Shown here: positions 8,749-17,597 of the stretch, in pieces
How the letters are laid out: each line of letters opens with the position of its first letter
How positions within the stretch are numbered: the first letter of the stretch is position 1
Assembly (NCBI GenBank): GCA_003427395.1
Contig: BFEA01000316.1
Coordinates: 1,542,887-1,563,712 of the forward strand
Origin: Chara braunii
Taxonomy: Eukaryota > Streptophyta > Charophyceae > Charales > Characeae
Length of the DNA stretch: 20,826 bases
Direction of reading: 5' to 3'
The notes under the pieces: model-generated
What the model saw: only the letters and a program-made list of their open reading frames with translations
What the model was told of the DNA's origin: nothing
The model's database searches: none
Made by a program: the position numbers and the translations under genes

Positions 8749-10078
8749 GGGTTGAGGAATTCCTCAATTCGTTGTAGCCGGTTGTCCTCGCTGTTTGGTG
8801 GAATATGGGATGAGAACAGGTCTTTGAAAAAATCGCGGGCTATTTTGACACAGCCTGCTGTTGTAGTTGTGGGGTGTACTGCTGTTCCCTCTGGGTCGTA
8901 CAGGGCCTCCACTACAGATCGCTTGGTTTTTGCGTGCGCGAGGCCGAAATTTTTTTTGTCCATTGTTCCTTCAGTCGAGTGTTTGGATAACCTGCCCTGG
9001 ATTCGGGCTCCTTGCCACCGATATTGTGCTTGTTCCAATAATTGGTTTTTCACAGTCTGAACGCTCTGTGTGTGTTGGTCTGGCTGTTGCGGGTCTAGTT
9101 GCTGTTCTAGCTCTTGAAGTTGCATCAAGAAGTCGATTTCTTGTTGGTGACGTTGCTTGGCCATCAGTTTTGAGAATTCATTGCATTTTTTGGCTAAGAA
9201 AAACAATCCATTGTTGAACCATGTTATAGGGGATTCCACTTCGGGGCGGCGGTCATTCCAGTATGCCCAAACCTGGGTAATGTAGTGTCGAAACGCAGAA
9301 AGTTGGAGTAGAGAAGTGTTTAGTTTATAGAAGCCAGGCCCCCAGTCCGGCCTTTTCCGGAAGGTGAGAGCTAACGCGCACATCTTATGGTCAAGACCCG
9401 GATGGGGGCTCGAGGGCAGGATTGCAGCCAGCTTCATGCCACCTGCCACGACTTCTGATGCCAAAATTAAGTCTATTCTCCATTTGGATAGTCTGGTCGG
9501 GTTATTGTTGCGGACACAGGTAAAGGTTCTCTCTTGGGGAAAGGAGCGCCGAAATGTGTCAAAGAGGGAGAGTGTGTTGCACATTTGCAGGAACATGCTT
9601 TCATCCTCCTCAGCCTGGCGCAAGGCGGAGGGGGGCACTTGCCAGCGATCGAGCCATTGATCCGGCGTTGCGTTAAAGTCCCCTGCTAGGATAACTAGGA
9701 TGTGCAGGTCGCCTTGCAGCCTTCCTCTGTGTCCTGTTCTCAGTGTAACACTTCTAGGCGGGAGTCCGGGGGGACCCATATTGCGATTCCTGCTCTGGGC
9801 GGCCTTGGTGCATGCGCCCGGTAAGTTTGAAAAGGCCAAACCATTTTATGGGCCCTGTTATGGTTTGGGGTGTCCATCAGGTGTGTCTCCTGACCACATA
9901 TAACATTGGGCCAGTTGCGCCCTCCCACTCCTCGGGACATGTCCCATATTGCCTGGGATTTATCTGGATTATGGGAAGCCAGACCATTAACATTGATCGA
10001 TCTAAGATCAAGGTCCGCATTCTGCAAAGTGCTCCGCCAGGCTCGATTGCGACCGTAGACTGCTTCAATCCAATTCAT
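8697..10078 (-). pseudogene. ORF2 domain: APE-type endonuclease plus linker
   Basis: The exonuclease-endonuclease-phosphatase fold signatures appear in order: SINVNGL, CGQETHL (catalytic Glu), AGDFNATPDQ (about 9660-9690), WRIDLILAS, and PHPGLDHKM as the terminal Asp-His motif. The first two motifs are in the 10078-9740 frame and the others in the 9839-8697 frame, so one frameshift splits the domain between WVPPDSRLEV and the GDFN motif. After the domain comes a Gln-rich helical linker (QLQELEQQLDPQQPDQ, about 9120) of the kind usually found between endonuclease and RT. The domain would nick the target strand to prime reverse transcription. Confidence 0.88.
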
Positions 10079-10127
10079 CCTTATTGTCTGCCTTTAGTGG
10101 AGTTTACTACCTGTCTTTCTCTTCGTT

Positions 10128-12894
10128 TTACCATTGGTGCCAGATGTGCTGATCCCATGCCACCCCATTGTTAATAATGTTCTTTCTTAGGATGGAGCAC
10201 AGGCAAGTGAGGAGCTCCGTATCGGACCAGATCTGACTGGCCGTGACCCTAGAGCTGTGGAGGTTCAGCAGCGCGTTGTGGGGCACCCATGTAAGGTCAG
10301 CCTCCTTCTTCTCGTCGAAAAGAACATACAGGTCATTGTCTGCTATTTTACAGGAGCCTGAGCCAACTCAAATCATAGCCTTCGCTCCCGGTTCGTAATG
10401 GGCACTTATGAACTCCTTGGCGTCCTTCAGCTTAAAGCCACCTTCCCCTCCCGGATCCTGCGGTAACTTCCAGCCATGTAAGGTTACTTCCCCCCTATTA
10501 GGAGAGTAGTCATTGCGTTCGGTTGTAGAAAGACCCACTTCCCAACGGCCTTGTTTCTTCCGGATGGGGATTGTCAGAATTTTATCCCCGGGAGGGAGGG
10601 GGTCTTGGAACAGCCCCTTTTCGATCAAATGAATGCGCAGGCGGGGACGGCGGGGCACCTCTAGTTTACCAGTCTCTGAATCCGGTCTTGTGAGAGGTGG
10701 CTCTCCCGTCCGGGGATCGGGTGTCTGGGTGGGGACAAGGTTTGTAGAGGGAGAAGGTTCTGTCTCTTGTAGCGGGCATTGGAACTGCTTGTTGACAATC
10801 CACAAGACTCGATGCCAAACTTGCTGGTTCTCCGCCCATTGGGGCAGTCCTTGTCCCAAAGCTTGTGCAAGGCTCGGACTGCTGTCCAGGAGGTCGACCA
10901 GTTCTCTGTGTGCGCAGTCCCAAAACTCCGGCGGCAGGTGTGTGTACCTAGCCCGCAAACAGTCGTGAAGCCATTCCGCTAATGCTTTCATTTTCTCCCC
11001 TATGTTGTGTTTCCGGGACCGAATCTGTCATGATTATGTCCGGGGGGGTCGGGGTACCGGTTGTCTCCGCCGTCACCGGCTCCGTGTCTTCCACGTCCAT
11101 CGGTTGCGGGCCGAAAGCCTGTTGAAAGGGATCAGCATCCGGGGGGTTGAAGGCCTGCCGTCCTTTATGCTGCTCATTTTAATCCTGACCGTCCCTTTGA
11201 CTTCCGGGTTCCGTCCCCGCCCCGATGGCCTGTTTCTCTTGTGCTGGTGGCTGAGGTCGTTCCTCTTCTGACCTCATTGCCCCTTGGTCTATTTCCTCGG
11301 TCCTGACGGCCATCTATTCTGTTTGTGGTATGGCCCCACCCTTGTTCCCTTCTTCATCCTATCCATCCGTCCGTCCTTTTTTAGCTTCTAGAGCCCGTTC
11401 TTCTGTACGCAGTACCCAGAATCAGTTTGCGCCATTTTTTTTTGTATGCTTTTCTTCTTGGATGAGTTTGCGCGACGTCCCCCACTTAGTGTTAGCCTTT
11501 GTTTTTGCAGACCGGTTATCCCCGGGAATCGTCTGCCACAGTTCAATGGCTTTCGTACCTTTCAGGAACTGTTCAGGTCTTGGCTCTGACCGCGGGTCTG
11601 ATGATGGGAGGGGGTTCTGTCTTCCCATGTGCTCCTCCACGGTGTGGGGTGGCTTCCAGTGTTCCGGCGGTTTGGTTTCTGAGTTGGGTTCCCCCTTCTT
11701 TTCCCATTCCCAGCCTTTCACCCCTCCCCCTTCCTTGGGTTCATCTAGGTATACCCAGCCTTCATGGCCTGGGTCCACCGTCCGCCATCACAAGGCTTGA
11801 AACGGATCCCGGATCAAACGACCTGTGGCTCTTATTCGCTTGGCCGGGTGATGTGGGCATTCCGTTCCTGAGGCCCCATGCCCATATGTTTGGCATTTAA
11901 AACACCATGGGCGCTGTTTATGTGTTGCGGGCCGGGGATGATGTCATCAATATGAAAAAGATGGTCTGTCGGCAGGTCCAAGGCCACCATCAGGTAATCG
12001 TCCCGGGGCGCCACGTGGGCTGGCAGGCAGTCGATGAAGTCCACAACATCATACTTCTGGGCGAGATCCTGTAGAAATGCTGCCTGGATCTCGATCGGAA
12101 TATGCCTGAGCTCTACCCATTTCTTCTTTACTATGTTGTCTTTGGGGGGACCATGGGTAGATTCGGACTTCCGATCGCCCACAGCGCACGTTGCGCCATG
12201 TATCCATCATTTTTTTGTCTGCGTCAAACATGCTAATCACCGTAAATACCGCTGACAAGATTGGTTGGATCAGGAAGTAGTCTCGCGCTCCATCCTCACT
12301 CCCCTTTAATTTTGCCAGCTTCTTTCGGATCCAACCAATCTTGTCATTTGAGGACTTATACAACGCATCATCATAAAACACCCAGTTACTCGCATGTCGG
12401 GTGTAAAGCTCATCCCTCTCCTTGATCTTAGGGGCCGGCAAGGTTTTGACCCGGTGCTGCTTCCCTCCATGGTTGACCAATTTTTCTTCTGTCTTCGTAA
12501 GAAATTTCGACAGAAAAAAGGCACTGGCTGTTGTGAGGTTGTCCAACGGAATCTGCCAGTCCTCATCCGTTCCCTCTCCCCCCTCTCGCGGGATCGTTAG
12601 GGTTTCGCCATTGTACATGCGTTTGACCTTGCCAGCCCAGGAGGTGTTGGAGGAGGAAGATGCCTCTGTCTCTCGGGATTGGATGCGTTCGTGCGTTGCC
12701 TGTATGTCCTGTAAGATACTAGCCTGTGTCTCGACTTTTTTCTGTTTGTATGCCCCTGAGCCCAGGGCTGCTGTGTCGTGGGGGGGGCCGCCCTTCTCAC
12801 CTTTTGTTTTTCGTGCGGCCTCATGATGGTCGGGCATGGTCTTCTCCGGGGGGTCTTTCTCGCCTTCCGATTTCCTAACAGCCCCGTGCCGCAT
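10128..12894 (-). pseudogene. LINE ORF1 (nucleic-acid-binding protein with zinc knuckle), broken
   Basis: The first ATG is at 12894 and the last stop at 10128, about 920 codons if repaired. The N-terminal part is charged and disordered, followed by a folded region (ASNWVFYDDALYKSS, then KKWVELRHIPIEIQAAF) that resembles the RNA-binding part of plant LINE ORF1 proteins. A zinc knuckle WCFKCQTYGHGASGTEC (11857-11904) follows, then a long Pro/Glu-rich hinge and a C-terminal region (10991-10128). Breaks: frameshifts at about 12050-12180 and 11850-11930, a TGA just after the knuckle, further stops in the hinge (about 11000-11420), and a TGA at 10368. ORF1 would coat the LINE RNA. Its length and the C-terminal region are larger than usual, and I do not recognise that C-terminal region. 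Confidence 0.8.
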
Positions 12895-12986
12895 CGCCCC
12901 CTGGTAATAAATCAATGATTTCTTCTCCCGTCCCCCCCCCCCCCTTCCTTTTCCACACCGTCATCTCCTTGTTTGTCTGTCAAGCA

Positions 12987-13200
12987 CAACTTTATTCTAT
13001 AAGCACCAGTCAGTTGTACAAAACCTTTCCCCTGCCCTGTTTATTGCTCTGGGTGAGTTGTGAAAGTTTGTTGTTGCAAGCAATTCAGACGGTCTCAACT
13101 TTATTCTACACCGGTCAATTGCATAAAAACCTTCCCCGTCCTGTTTATTGCTCTGGATGAGTGTGAAAATTTAAAGTTCCACGCAATTCGGACGGTCGTT
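12987..13200 (-). repeat. tandem repeat of about 109 bp, two copies
   Basis: Copy 1 (12987-13095) and copy 2 (13096 to about 13200) share CAACTTTATTCTA, then CAGT/CAAT-TG, AAACCTT-CCC, CCTGTTTATTGCTCTGG and GCAATTC-GACGGTC in the same order. They are clearly related but diverged by substitutions and small gaps. They lie upstream of ORF1 in LINE sense, as promoter monomers do in some L1 elements. Confidence 0.75.
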
Positions 13201-13460
13201 TGCGTAGGAGAACCGTACTCCAGGGTGGGGGGGAGGGAAGGGGGGACTGTCAGAACCCTATATCCCCAAGAATTCGGTCGATTGCCCGGAAACCCTCCAC
13301 CACCGGTGGCAGAAACCTATAGTTCCTAGGGATCGGTCAACTGGTGGGATGCCCTTCACCGCACAGTTTGTTGTGTGGAGGTTTATGGACCCGAGCAACC
13401 GATCAGGCATTTACGTGGGAGAACAGAGTTTCAGGATGGGGGAAAGGGGAAGGGGAGAGG
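13199..13460 (-). repeat. second degenerate repeat set in the LINE 5' UTR
   Basis: A block at 13199-13249 (TTTGCGTAGGAGAAC, then a G-rich run) returns in diverged form at 13410-13460 (TTTACGTGGGAGAAC, then a G-rich run). Between them, CAGAACCCTATA with TCGGTCGATTG (about 13251-13285) is echoed by CAGAAACCTATA with TCGGTCAACTG (about 13311-13342). This looks like a layered duplication. Exact borders are unclear. Confidence 0.5.
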
Positions 13461-14254
13461 GGGGGGGGGGGGGGGGGAGGCGATGAGAGGAAAGAAGGCT
13501 TCCGGTGGCACGTACCTCTAGCCGCTGCCGCCTCCTTGCCCTCCACCGCTAGCTGAATCGCCCGCGGGGCCTCGTGAGGGAATGGAAGACTCAATCACCT
13601 CAGATCGCCTTTGGCTCTCCTGTAGGATCCTGACGCAGTTTCTTTCCGATTCCTCTATCGCCTCCTCCCACTTCCCACCTTCGTTACCTCCACAACCGCC
13701 GCCCGGACACCTCAACGTCTTTTGGCCACCCTTTGTGTCGTCTCTCTTTGCAACTTTATGCCCATAGCCTCCTTCTCGTCGTTGCTCGTCCCGTCTCTCA
13801 CTCCTGCTGTCTCTACTCTCTTCCAGATCCGTAGTTGTTCGTCGCTTGCCTGCTATCGTCACACCGACTCTGAGCCCTCGTCCCGAATTCAAGCTCGTTG
13901 TTGCTCATCTCCTTGCTTTGTTGCTATCTTGTCGATCCCGGGCACCTCGCCTTCCGGCTACGCGCCTCCGCTGACCAGCTTAATTCCAAGCCCCGCCGCT
14001 CGGTTTATGCTGGGGAGACCCATTTTGGAGATGGTGGGTATCTCCGCACTGTCGCCTTCCAACCTCGCCCACACCCTGAGTCGTATCACGCTCCTCGACT
14101 CCCTTCTCTGCTTCCTCACTATTCTCACGTGGCGACAACGGAAACCCACGCTATGCCCGCCGTGAACCTGTCGCGGCGTTTAGCGCTAAGGCGGCGACTC
14201 CACTGGTCTCATCCAAAGGATGACGGGGAGCCTCACCCAGCAACTCAGAACCCC

Positions 14255-14264
14255 CAAACAACTC
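14255..14264. repeat. candidate right target-site duplication of the large LINE
   Basis: CAAACAACTC is identical to 5173-5182. The bases on the LINE side read GGGGTTC on the minus strand. A nearby near-repeat in the local sequence (CAACTCAGAAC and CAACTCAGGAC) means that chance is not excluded. Confidence 0.5.
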
Positions 14265-15073
14265 AGGACCCCCCAACAATCCTCTTTACCTCACTCCGAC
14301 AAAACTTACTGCAGCAGAGCCACCATCTCCGCTACTGCTGTGCCCTATTTCCATCCTACGAACTAGCCCCCTCGCTAGTAGGACGCCTGATATCCCACCA
14401 TCTTCTTCTCCCACTCACCTCTCTCAAGAACATATTGAAAATCAGAAGATTGGAAAAACCTATACACGTTTCAGCGCCTACTATTTCCACAAGAAGAAGG
14501 GAAGGGAGGGAAAGAACCACCCTCTCTCCCTAGAGAAACTCCAGCACCTATTCTAATCTCAAATACATGTACAAGGCTCACAAGAACTGAAACGGATTAC
14601 TCCTCTCCCTCAAAAAACGACCCCCTGTCTGATACTGCCTCCGCGGGGAAGCGCCCCCTCACCTCCCAGCCCCAGTTCAGAACAGCCCCCTGAATACCAC
14701 TCCTGCTCCCTTAGCTGCATACAGTACCCCCTACAGTATGCTCCGCAAAGCCGAAGATCCCCCTTCCCTCCTGCCCCACCCCCCCCAAGTGAAACAACCC
14801 TACAACACTCACCATGCTGACATCAACACCCCTTGTCCTCTCTCCCCAACCGCCATGGCTGATCCGACCCAAAAATCAGCATGGCCCAAAAGAGGACAAA
14901 CCCTCAACACCGCCCCTCCCTCTCAAGGCTCACACCACCCACCCTGTGTAACCCTCGCAGGGAGGGACTCCAACGCTAAAGGAGATGCTTCCATTCAGAT
15001 TCAATAGCCCAGGACAGATAGAATGATTATTGGGCATCCAAACTCAGTCTGTTTTTCGAAGACTCACAAATCC
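14265..15073. other. A/C-rich intergenic DNA, no recognisable gene
   Basis: C-rich, Pro/Ser-coding low-complexity DNA that resembles 4331-5172 in style and may be its continuation across the LINE insertion. Open frames exist (for example 14738-15007 on the plus strand), but they match nothing I know and their amino-acid bias follows base composition. A decayed disordered coding region of an older transposon is possible but not shown. Confidence 0.5.
15065..15073. repeat. probable left target-site duplication of the second LINE
   Basis: CACAAATCC directly precedes the T10 tail at 15074. CAAAAATCC at 17523-17531 matches it at eight of nine bases. The match falls exactly where homology to the first LINE stops. 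Confidence 0.6.
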
Positions 15074-15083
15074 TTTTTTTTTT

Positions 15084-15695
15084 AAACAACACGCCCCCGT
15101 CAATGCTAGTGGTGCTGATAAGAGCAGACACCGCTAACAACTGGGGGGGAGCTCCATCTATTGGTGGGGAGCAGCACCTGCTGGAAAACGGGTCCAGCGT
15201 CCCGTACATGGGCAGAATTCGAGCCTTATCAGAAAAACAGAACTGTGGAATATTCCTGCCAACATTGATCACCTTGGGGTCCAGGGGATTGACTGGGTAG
15301 GATGATTGGAGGGGGGGGGGAACCTCTTCACCCTGAAACAGACGCCAAATACCTGCTGCTACACCCTGGTTCCACCCACCCCCTACCTACCGCTCCATCC
15401 CATTGTCCGTCTACCACCTGCTGGGAACCAGGTCCAGCGTCCCTCTTAAAAACATGAGATGAGTAGCGGAAGAACACAGGTGCTGGAAACCGGGTCCAGC
15501 GTCCCATTACTTTCTATTATCCTAAACCCGTTGGTTGTGTTGCCCAGCATCCCTCTTAAGAAAAACATGAAAATGGTTGCAGAAGAACACAGGCTGGGAA
15601 CCGGGTCCAGCGTCCCACCACTTTCAATTACCTAGCCTCTTCAGTCTGCACCAGCATCACCTACTGGGGAACAAGCCCCTTGTCTGAGACCCTTT
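15084..15695 (-). other. 3' UTR of the second LINE
   Basis: Noncoding. It shares CTATTGGTGGGGAGC and the GGGTCCAGCGTCCC motif with the first LINE's 3' UTR, but is longer because the motif region has been duplicated (15421-15650). The motif occurs at 15190-15203, 15430-15443, 15492-15505 and 15603-15616. A worn version lies at about 15541-15553 (CCCAGCATCCC). Confidence 0.7.
15421..15650 (-). repeat. tandem repeat of about 110 bp within the LINE 3' UTR
   Basis: CCCTCTTAAAAACATGA at 15441 recurs as CCCTCTTAAGAAAAACATGA at 15551. AGAACACAGG recurs at 15471 and 15584, and the GGGTCCAGCGTCCC motif follows it each time. The unit is about 110-113 bases with small indels. LINE 1 has only one copy of the motif in its 3' UTR. 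Confidence 0.75.
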
Positions 15696-16338
15696 TCACT
15701 CTGCACAGTACCATTGCATGTCGACCATCGCTAGCTGGTGGGGCGGAAAGGGGTCGGGAAAATTTGTGGCTGGCCGAAGCGGGATCTCTTGTCCCACCGT
15801 AGTCCAATCTCTGAAGCGAATAGAGTAGTCTCTCCTGAACTCGTCCTGGTTGCTTTCCTGATTGGGCTTGCCATCCCAACAAATGAATGCAATCCAACCC
15901 CCGTTCTTGCTGCCCAACCAGTCCCTCGCAAATTGTTGAATAGTCTGTGTTATGTCTCTTGATTCATGGAACAACTCAAGCTGGTTTTTAACTTTTTGCC
16001 ATTGTACCCTAAGTTCATGTGGGATGTATTGTTTTATCATGTCTATTACCTCTTCCCCTTCTATGCGAACCCCCTCTATTGCATGGGTACAACGTTTCTT
16101 CCAGAGGGCCCACATGACTGCTCTCCTTCCTAACTTGAACATATTGTTTTCAAAAGTATTGTCGTGGGGGAGATCCATGCTTCGCATAATATCGCTCTCC
16201 AATCCCATGGCCAGTTGGAACCGGTGGCCAGCCCTGTCCAGATTTTATCCCACCACCGCCATGTAAGCACGACTCCCGGGCACTGCAGGAAAATATGCTC
16301 TATGGTTTCTGGAATTTTGTGGGAGGGGAAGGCGGAGT

Positions 16339-16346
16339 GACACGAA
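16339..16346. repeat. left target duplication of the nested element
   Basis: GACACGAA on the left, against GACACGAT on the right at 16700-16707: seven of eight bases agree. Removing the element and one copy (361 bases in all) rejoins the LINE coding sequence in frame at the expected length, which independently supports these borders. Confidence 0.8.
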
Positions 16347-16583
16347 CTGTGTAGCACACCGAACATGTTCGAAGCTTTTCCGAACGTCCGAACATGTTCG
16401 GGTGTTCAGCCCAACGCCACCCGAACATGTTCGGCCAAACATATTCAAAATAAAAAAGAACTTTTTTTTTGTTTTTGATTTTTAACTCGACTTTGGTTAT
16501 GAATTTGATCATACCTCCAAGGCAAAAGTTGTTTGTAGTATTATTTTAAATAACATATATGTTTTTCAGATTTTTTGGAGAAC

Positions 16584-16614
<31 letters not shown>

Positions 16615-16699
16615 CGCGTTCGGAGAGTTTCGGCGCTCGTTCGCGTTCGGTCCCTAACGTTCGGGTTCGGTCACCGAACCCGAACACGATGCTACACAG
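16347..16699. mobile_element. non-autonomous DNA transposon (hAT-like?) nested in the LINE
   Basis: A 353-bp element with inverted ends CTGTGTAGCA (16347-16356) and TGCTACACAG (16690-16699). It has no ORF. The left part has three copies of the palindrome CGAACATGTTCG (16360, 16389, 16422). The right part has GTTCGCGTTCGG twice (16612, 16639) plus a T26 run (16584-16609). Repeats just inside the ends are typical of hAT elements, where the transposase binds them. The flanking duplication is 8 bp with one mismatch, which also fits hAT, but the terminal bases do not match the usual hAT start. Superfamily is therefore provisional. Confidence 0.8.
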
Positions 16700-16707
16700 G
16701 ACACGAT
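16700..16707. repeat. right target duplication of the nested element
   Basis: GACACGAT, partner of 16339-16346. If the duplication is only seven bases (GACACGA), the element would be 354 bp; the removed length is 361 either way. Confidence 0.8.
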
Positions 16708-17522
16708 TTACACCACGGCAGCGCCTGTCCCTTCTGTTCCAGGTATGTATGATTGATCAGCCAATCATTAGTGGACAGACAATGATGTTCTATTTGCCAT
16801 TGTAGTGAAGCCATCTTCGCCAGTCTGGACCTTGTGGCGGTGAACCATCGAATGGGGCGGATTGCCTCTAATCCTACATTCAGGTGAGACCTCCATCGAA
16901 CCTTTACTGTTTCTTTTATGTTCACCTTTGGGCGCAACAGCCGATAGGCAGCCTTTACTGTTAGGGTATGCAGCTTGAGGTTCTCCCCTGACCTGCGTTT
17001 TCGTAATGTGGACCACTTCCATTCCTCGGGATCGAAGGGAAGCTCGGCCACAGGGGTGTTCGGTTGATATACGATCCGCGCATCTTTGTCCTGCAGCACA
17101 CGGATTCTGTGCAGGTCAGAGTTTCTCCTCCATCTCATAACGTCCAGGTCATAACGGGTGAGCACATTGTCCTTACCGATGTAAAAGAGGTTGGTCAGGG
17201 TTTCATTCGCTCGCACCTCCACCACGTTGCCTACACTCTTCGGATCACCTGGGGCTGCTACCCAGTCCCCTTCTACCAGGCGTGGCCCTTTGCGCAGGAT
17301 GCAGACCCAGTCTAGGGGAATAGAAAAGATCAAGGTCTCAATGTGTTTTTCCACTTTGTGACAATACTTTAGTGTGGTCCTTAGTTGTTGTGTCGTTTTC
17401 CAGTTCCCTGCATTGGAGTCCCATATATCCTTTATTCTAGTTATACCTTTCTTGCCAGTTGTTCCATGGTGTGTTTGAGCTGCAGTACACTCTACTGTAC
17501 CGGTCTATGATCCTTCTGTTCC

Positions 17523-17531
17523 CAAAAATCC
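17523..17531. repeat. probable right target-site duplication of the second LINE
   Basis: CAAAAATCC, partner of 15065-15073 with one mismatch. It lies immediately beyond the last base that can be aligned with the first LINE. Confidence 0.55.
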
Positions 17532-17597
17532 AAATCAGACAATCAGAACTTGAATCGGAACACACAGGACTAAAATTCTGAAATCAAGATTACGTAC

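Larger units (their letters stand above)
5666..10078 (-). pseudogene. LINE ORF2 (endonuclease-RT-zf-RVT polyprotein), broken
   Basis: ORF2 starts at ATG 10078, fifty bases after the end of ORF1, and ends at 5666 (about 1470 codons if repaired). Going down the minus strand it holds an APE-type endonuclease, reverse transcriptase, a GDW-containing block, a zf-RVT zinc domain and a C-terminus ending in FPDPFPPH. The frame breaks at least three times (about 9745-9780, 8700-8750 and 7370-7400). The RT frame has four stops: TGA 8233, TGA 8023, TAA 7903, TGA 7783. It would nick DNA and copy the LINE RNA if intact. The amount of damage says an old copy. Each domain is described separately. Confidence 0.9.
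5183..14254 (-). mobile_element. near-full-length, decayed L1-like LINE (about 9.07 kb)
   Basis: Read on the minus strand, the element has a G-starting 5' end (14254), a 1.36-kb 5' UTR with tandem repeats, and ORF1 with a CCHC knuckle (12894-10128). ORF2 follows with endonuclease, RT and zf-RVT (10078-5666), then a 3' UTR and a poly(A) tail seen as T35 at 5183-5217. This order is that of plant L1-type non-LTR retrotransposons, which insert by target-primed reverse transcription. No RNase H domain is seen. Both ORFs carry several frameshifts and stops, so it should be unable to move by itself. The 3' end is firm. The 5' end rests on the ten-base direct repeat; if that is chance, the 5' end could lie anywhere from about 13200 upward. 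A relative lies at 15074-17522. Confidence 0.85.
12895..14254 (-). other. presumed LINE 5' UTR / internal promoter region
   Basis: This 1.36-kb part has no convincing ORF on the minus strand. It holds a C13 tract (12932-12944), two tandem repeat sets (separate entries) and a G19 tract at 13459-13477. On the minus strand its outer end reads GGGGTTCTGAGTTG, and LINE 5' ends often start with G. LINEs carry their promoter inside the 5' UTR, so the repeats here could be regulatory. The part beyond about 13500 is assigned to the LINE only by the direct repeat at 14255. Confidence 0.5.
15074..17522 (-). mobile_element. 5'-truncated LINE of the same family, carrying a nested DNA transposon
   Basis: The tail is T10 (15074-15083). 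The 3' UTR (15084-15695) and ORF2 C-terminus (15696 up to 17522) match the first LINE in order. Homology begins at GNRR (rc of about 17522), the same point as GNRR of LINE 1 near 7120, and the sequence beyond is unrelated. The copy therefore kept only the last 2.1 kb, as expected when reverse transcription stops early. A 353-bp element is inserted at 16347-16699. It differs from LINE 1 at many positions, so it is a separate copy or subfamily, not a recent duplicate. Confidence 0.85.
15696..17522 (-). pseudogene. LINE ORF2 C-terminal fragment, split by a nested element
   Basis: From 17522 down: GNRR and CSSNTPWNNW, then (after a frameshift near 17440) the GDW block EGDWVAAPGDPKSVG (about 17230-17290). 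Next come SLQWQIEHHCLSTNDWL and WCKSC, where the inserted element begins. Past the insertion the sequence resumes as HSAFPSHKIPETIEHIFLQC, completing the zf-RVT ligands. A second frameshift near 16205 leads into the tail that ends FPDPFPPH at about 15730 and stops at 15696. No RT active site is left, so this is debris. Its value is as a comparison that shows which parts of ORF2 are conserved. Confidence 0.88.

Noticed and set aside
11330-11900. Plus-strand frames of 133-156 codons
   Set aside because: They are antisense shadows of LINE ORF1, whose zinc knuckle and hinge read on the other strand.
13518-13892. Minus-strand frame of 124 codons in the LINE 5' UTR region
   Set aside because: It opens with TTG and contains no ATG; its Gly/Arg/Glu bias follows the GC- and purine-rich DNA.
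13898-14533. Plus-strand frame of 211 codons, Pro/Leu/His-rich
   Set aside because: Low-complexity composition, overlapping open frames in the other phases, and it crosses the proposed LINE border at 14254.
14738-15007. Plus-strand frame of 89 codons starting with ATG
   Set aside because: No similarity that I can name, A/C-biased composition, and no conserved context.
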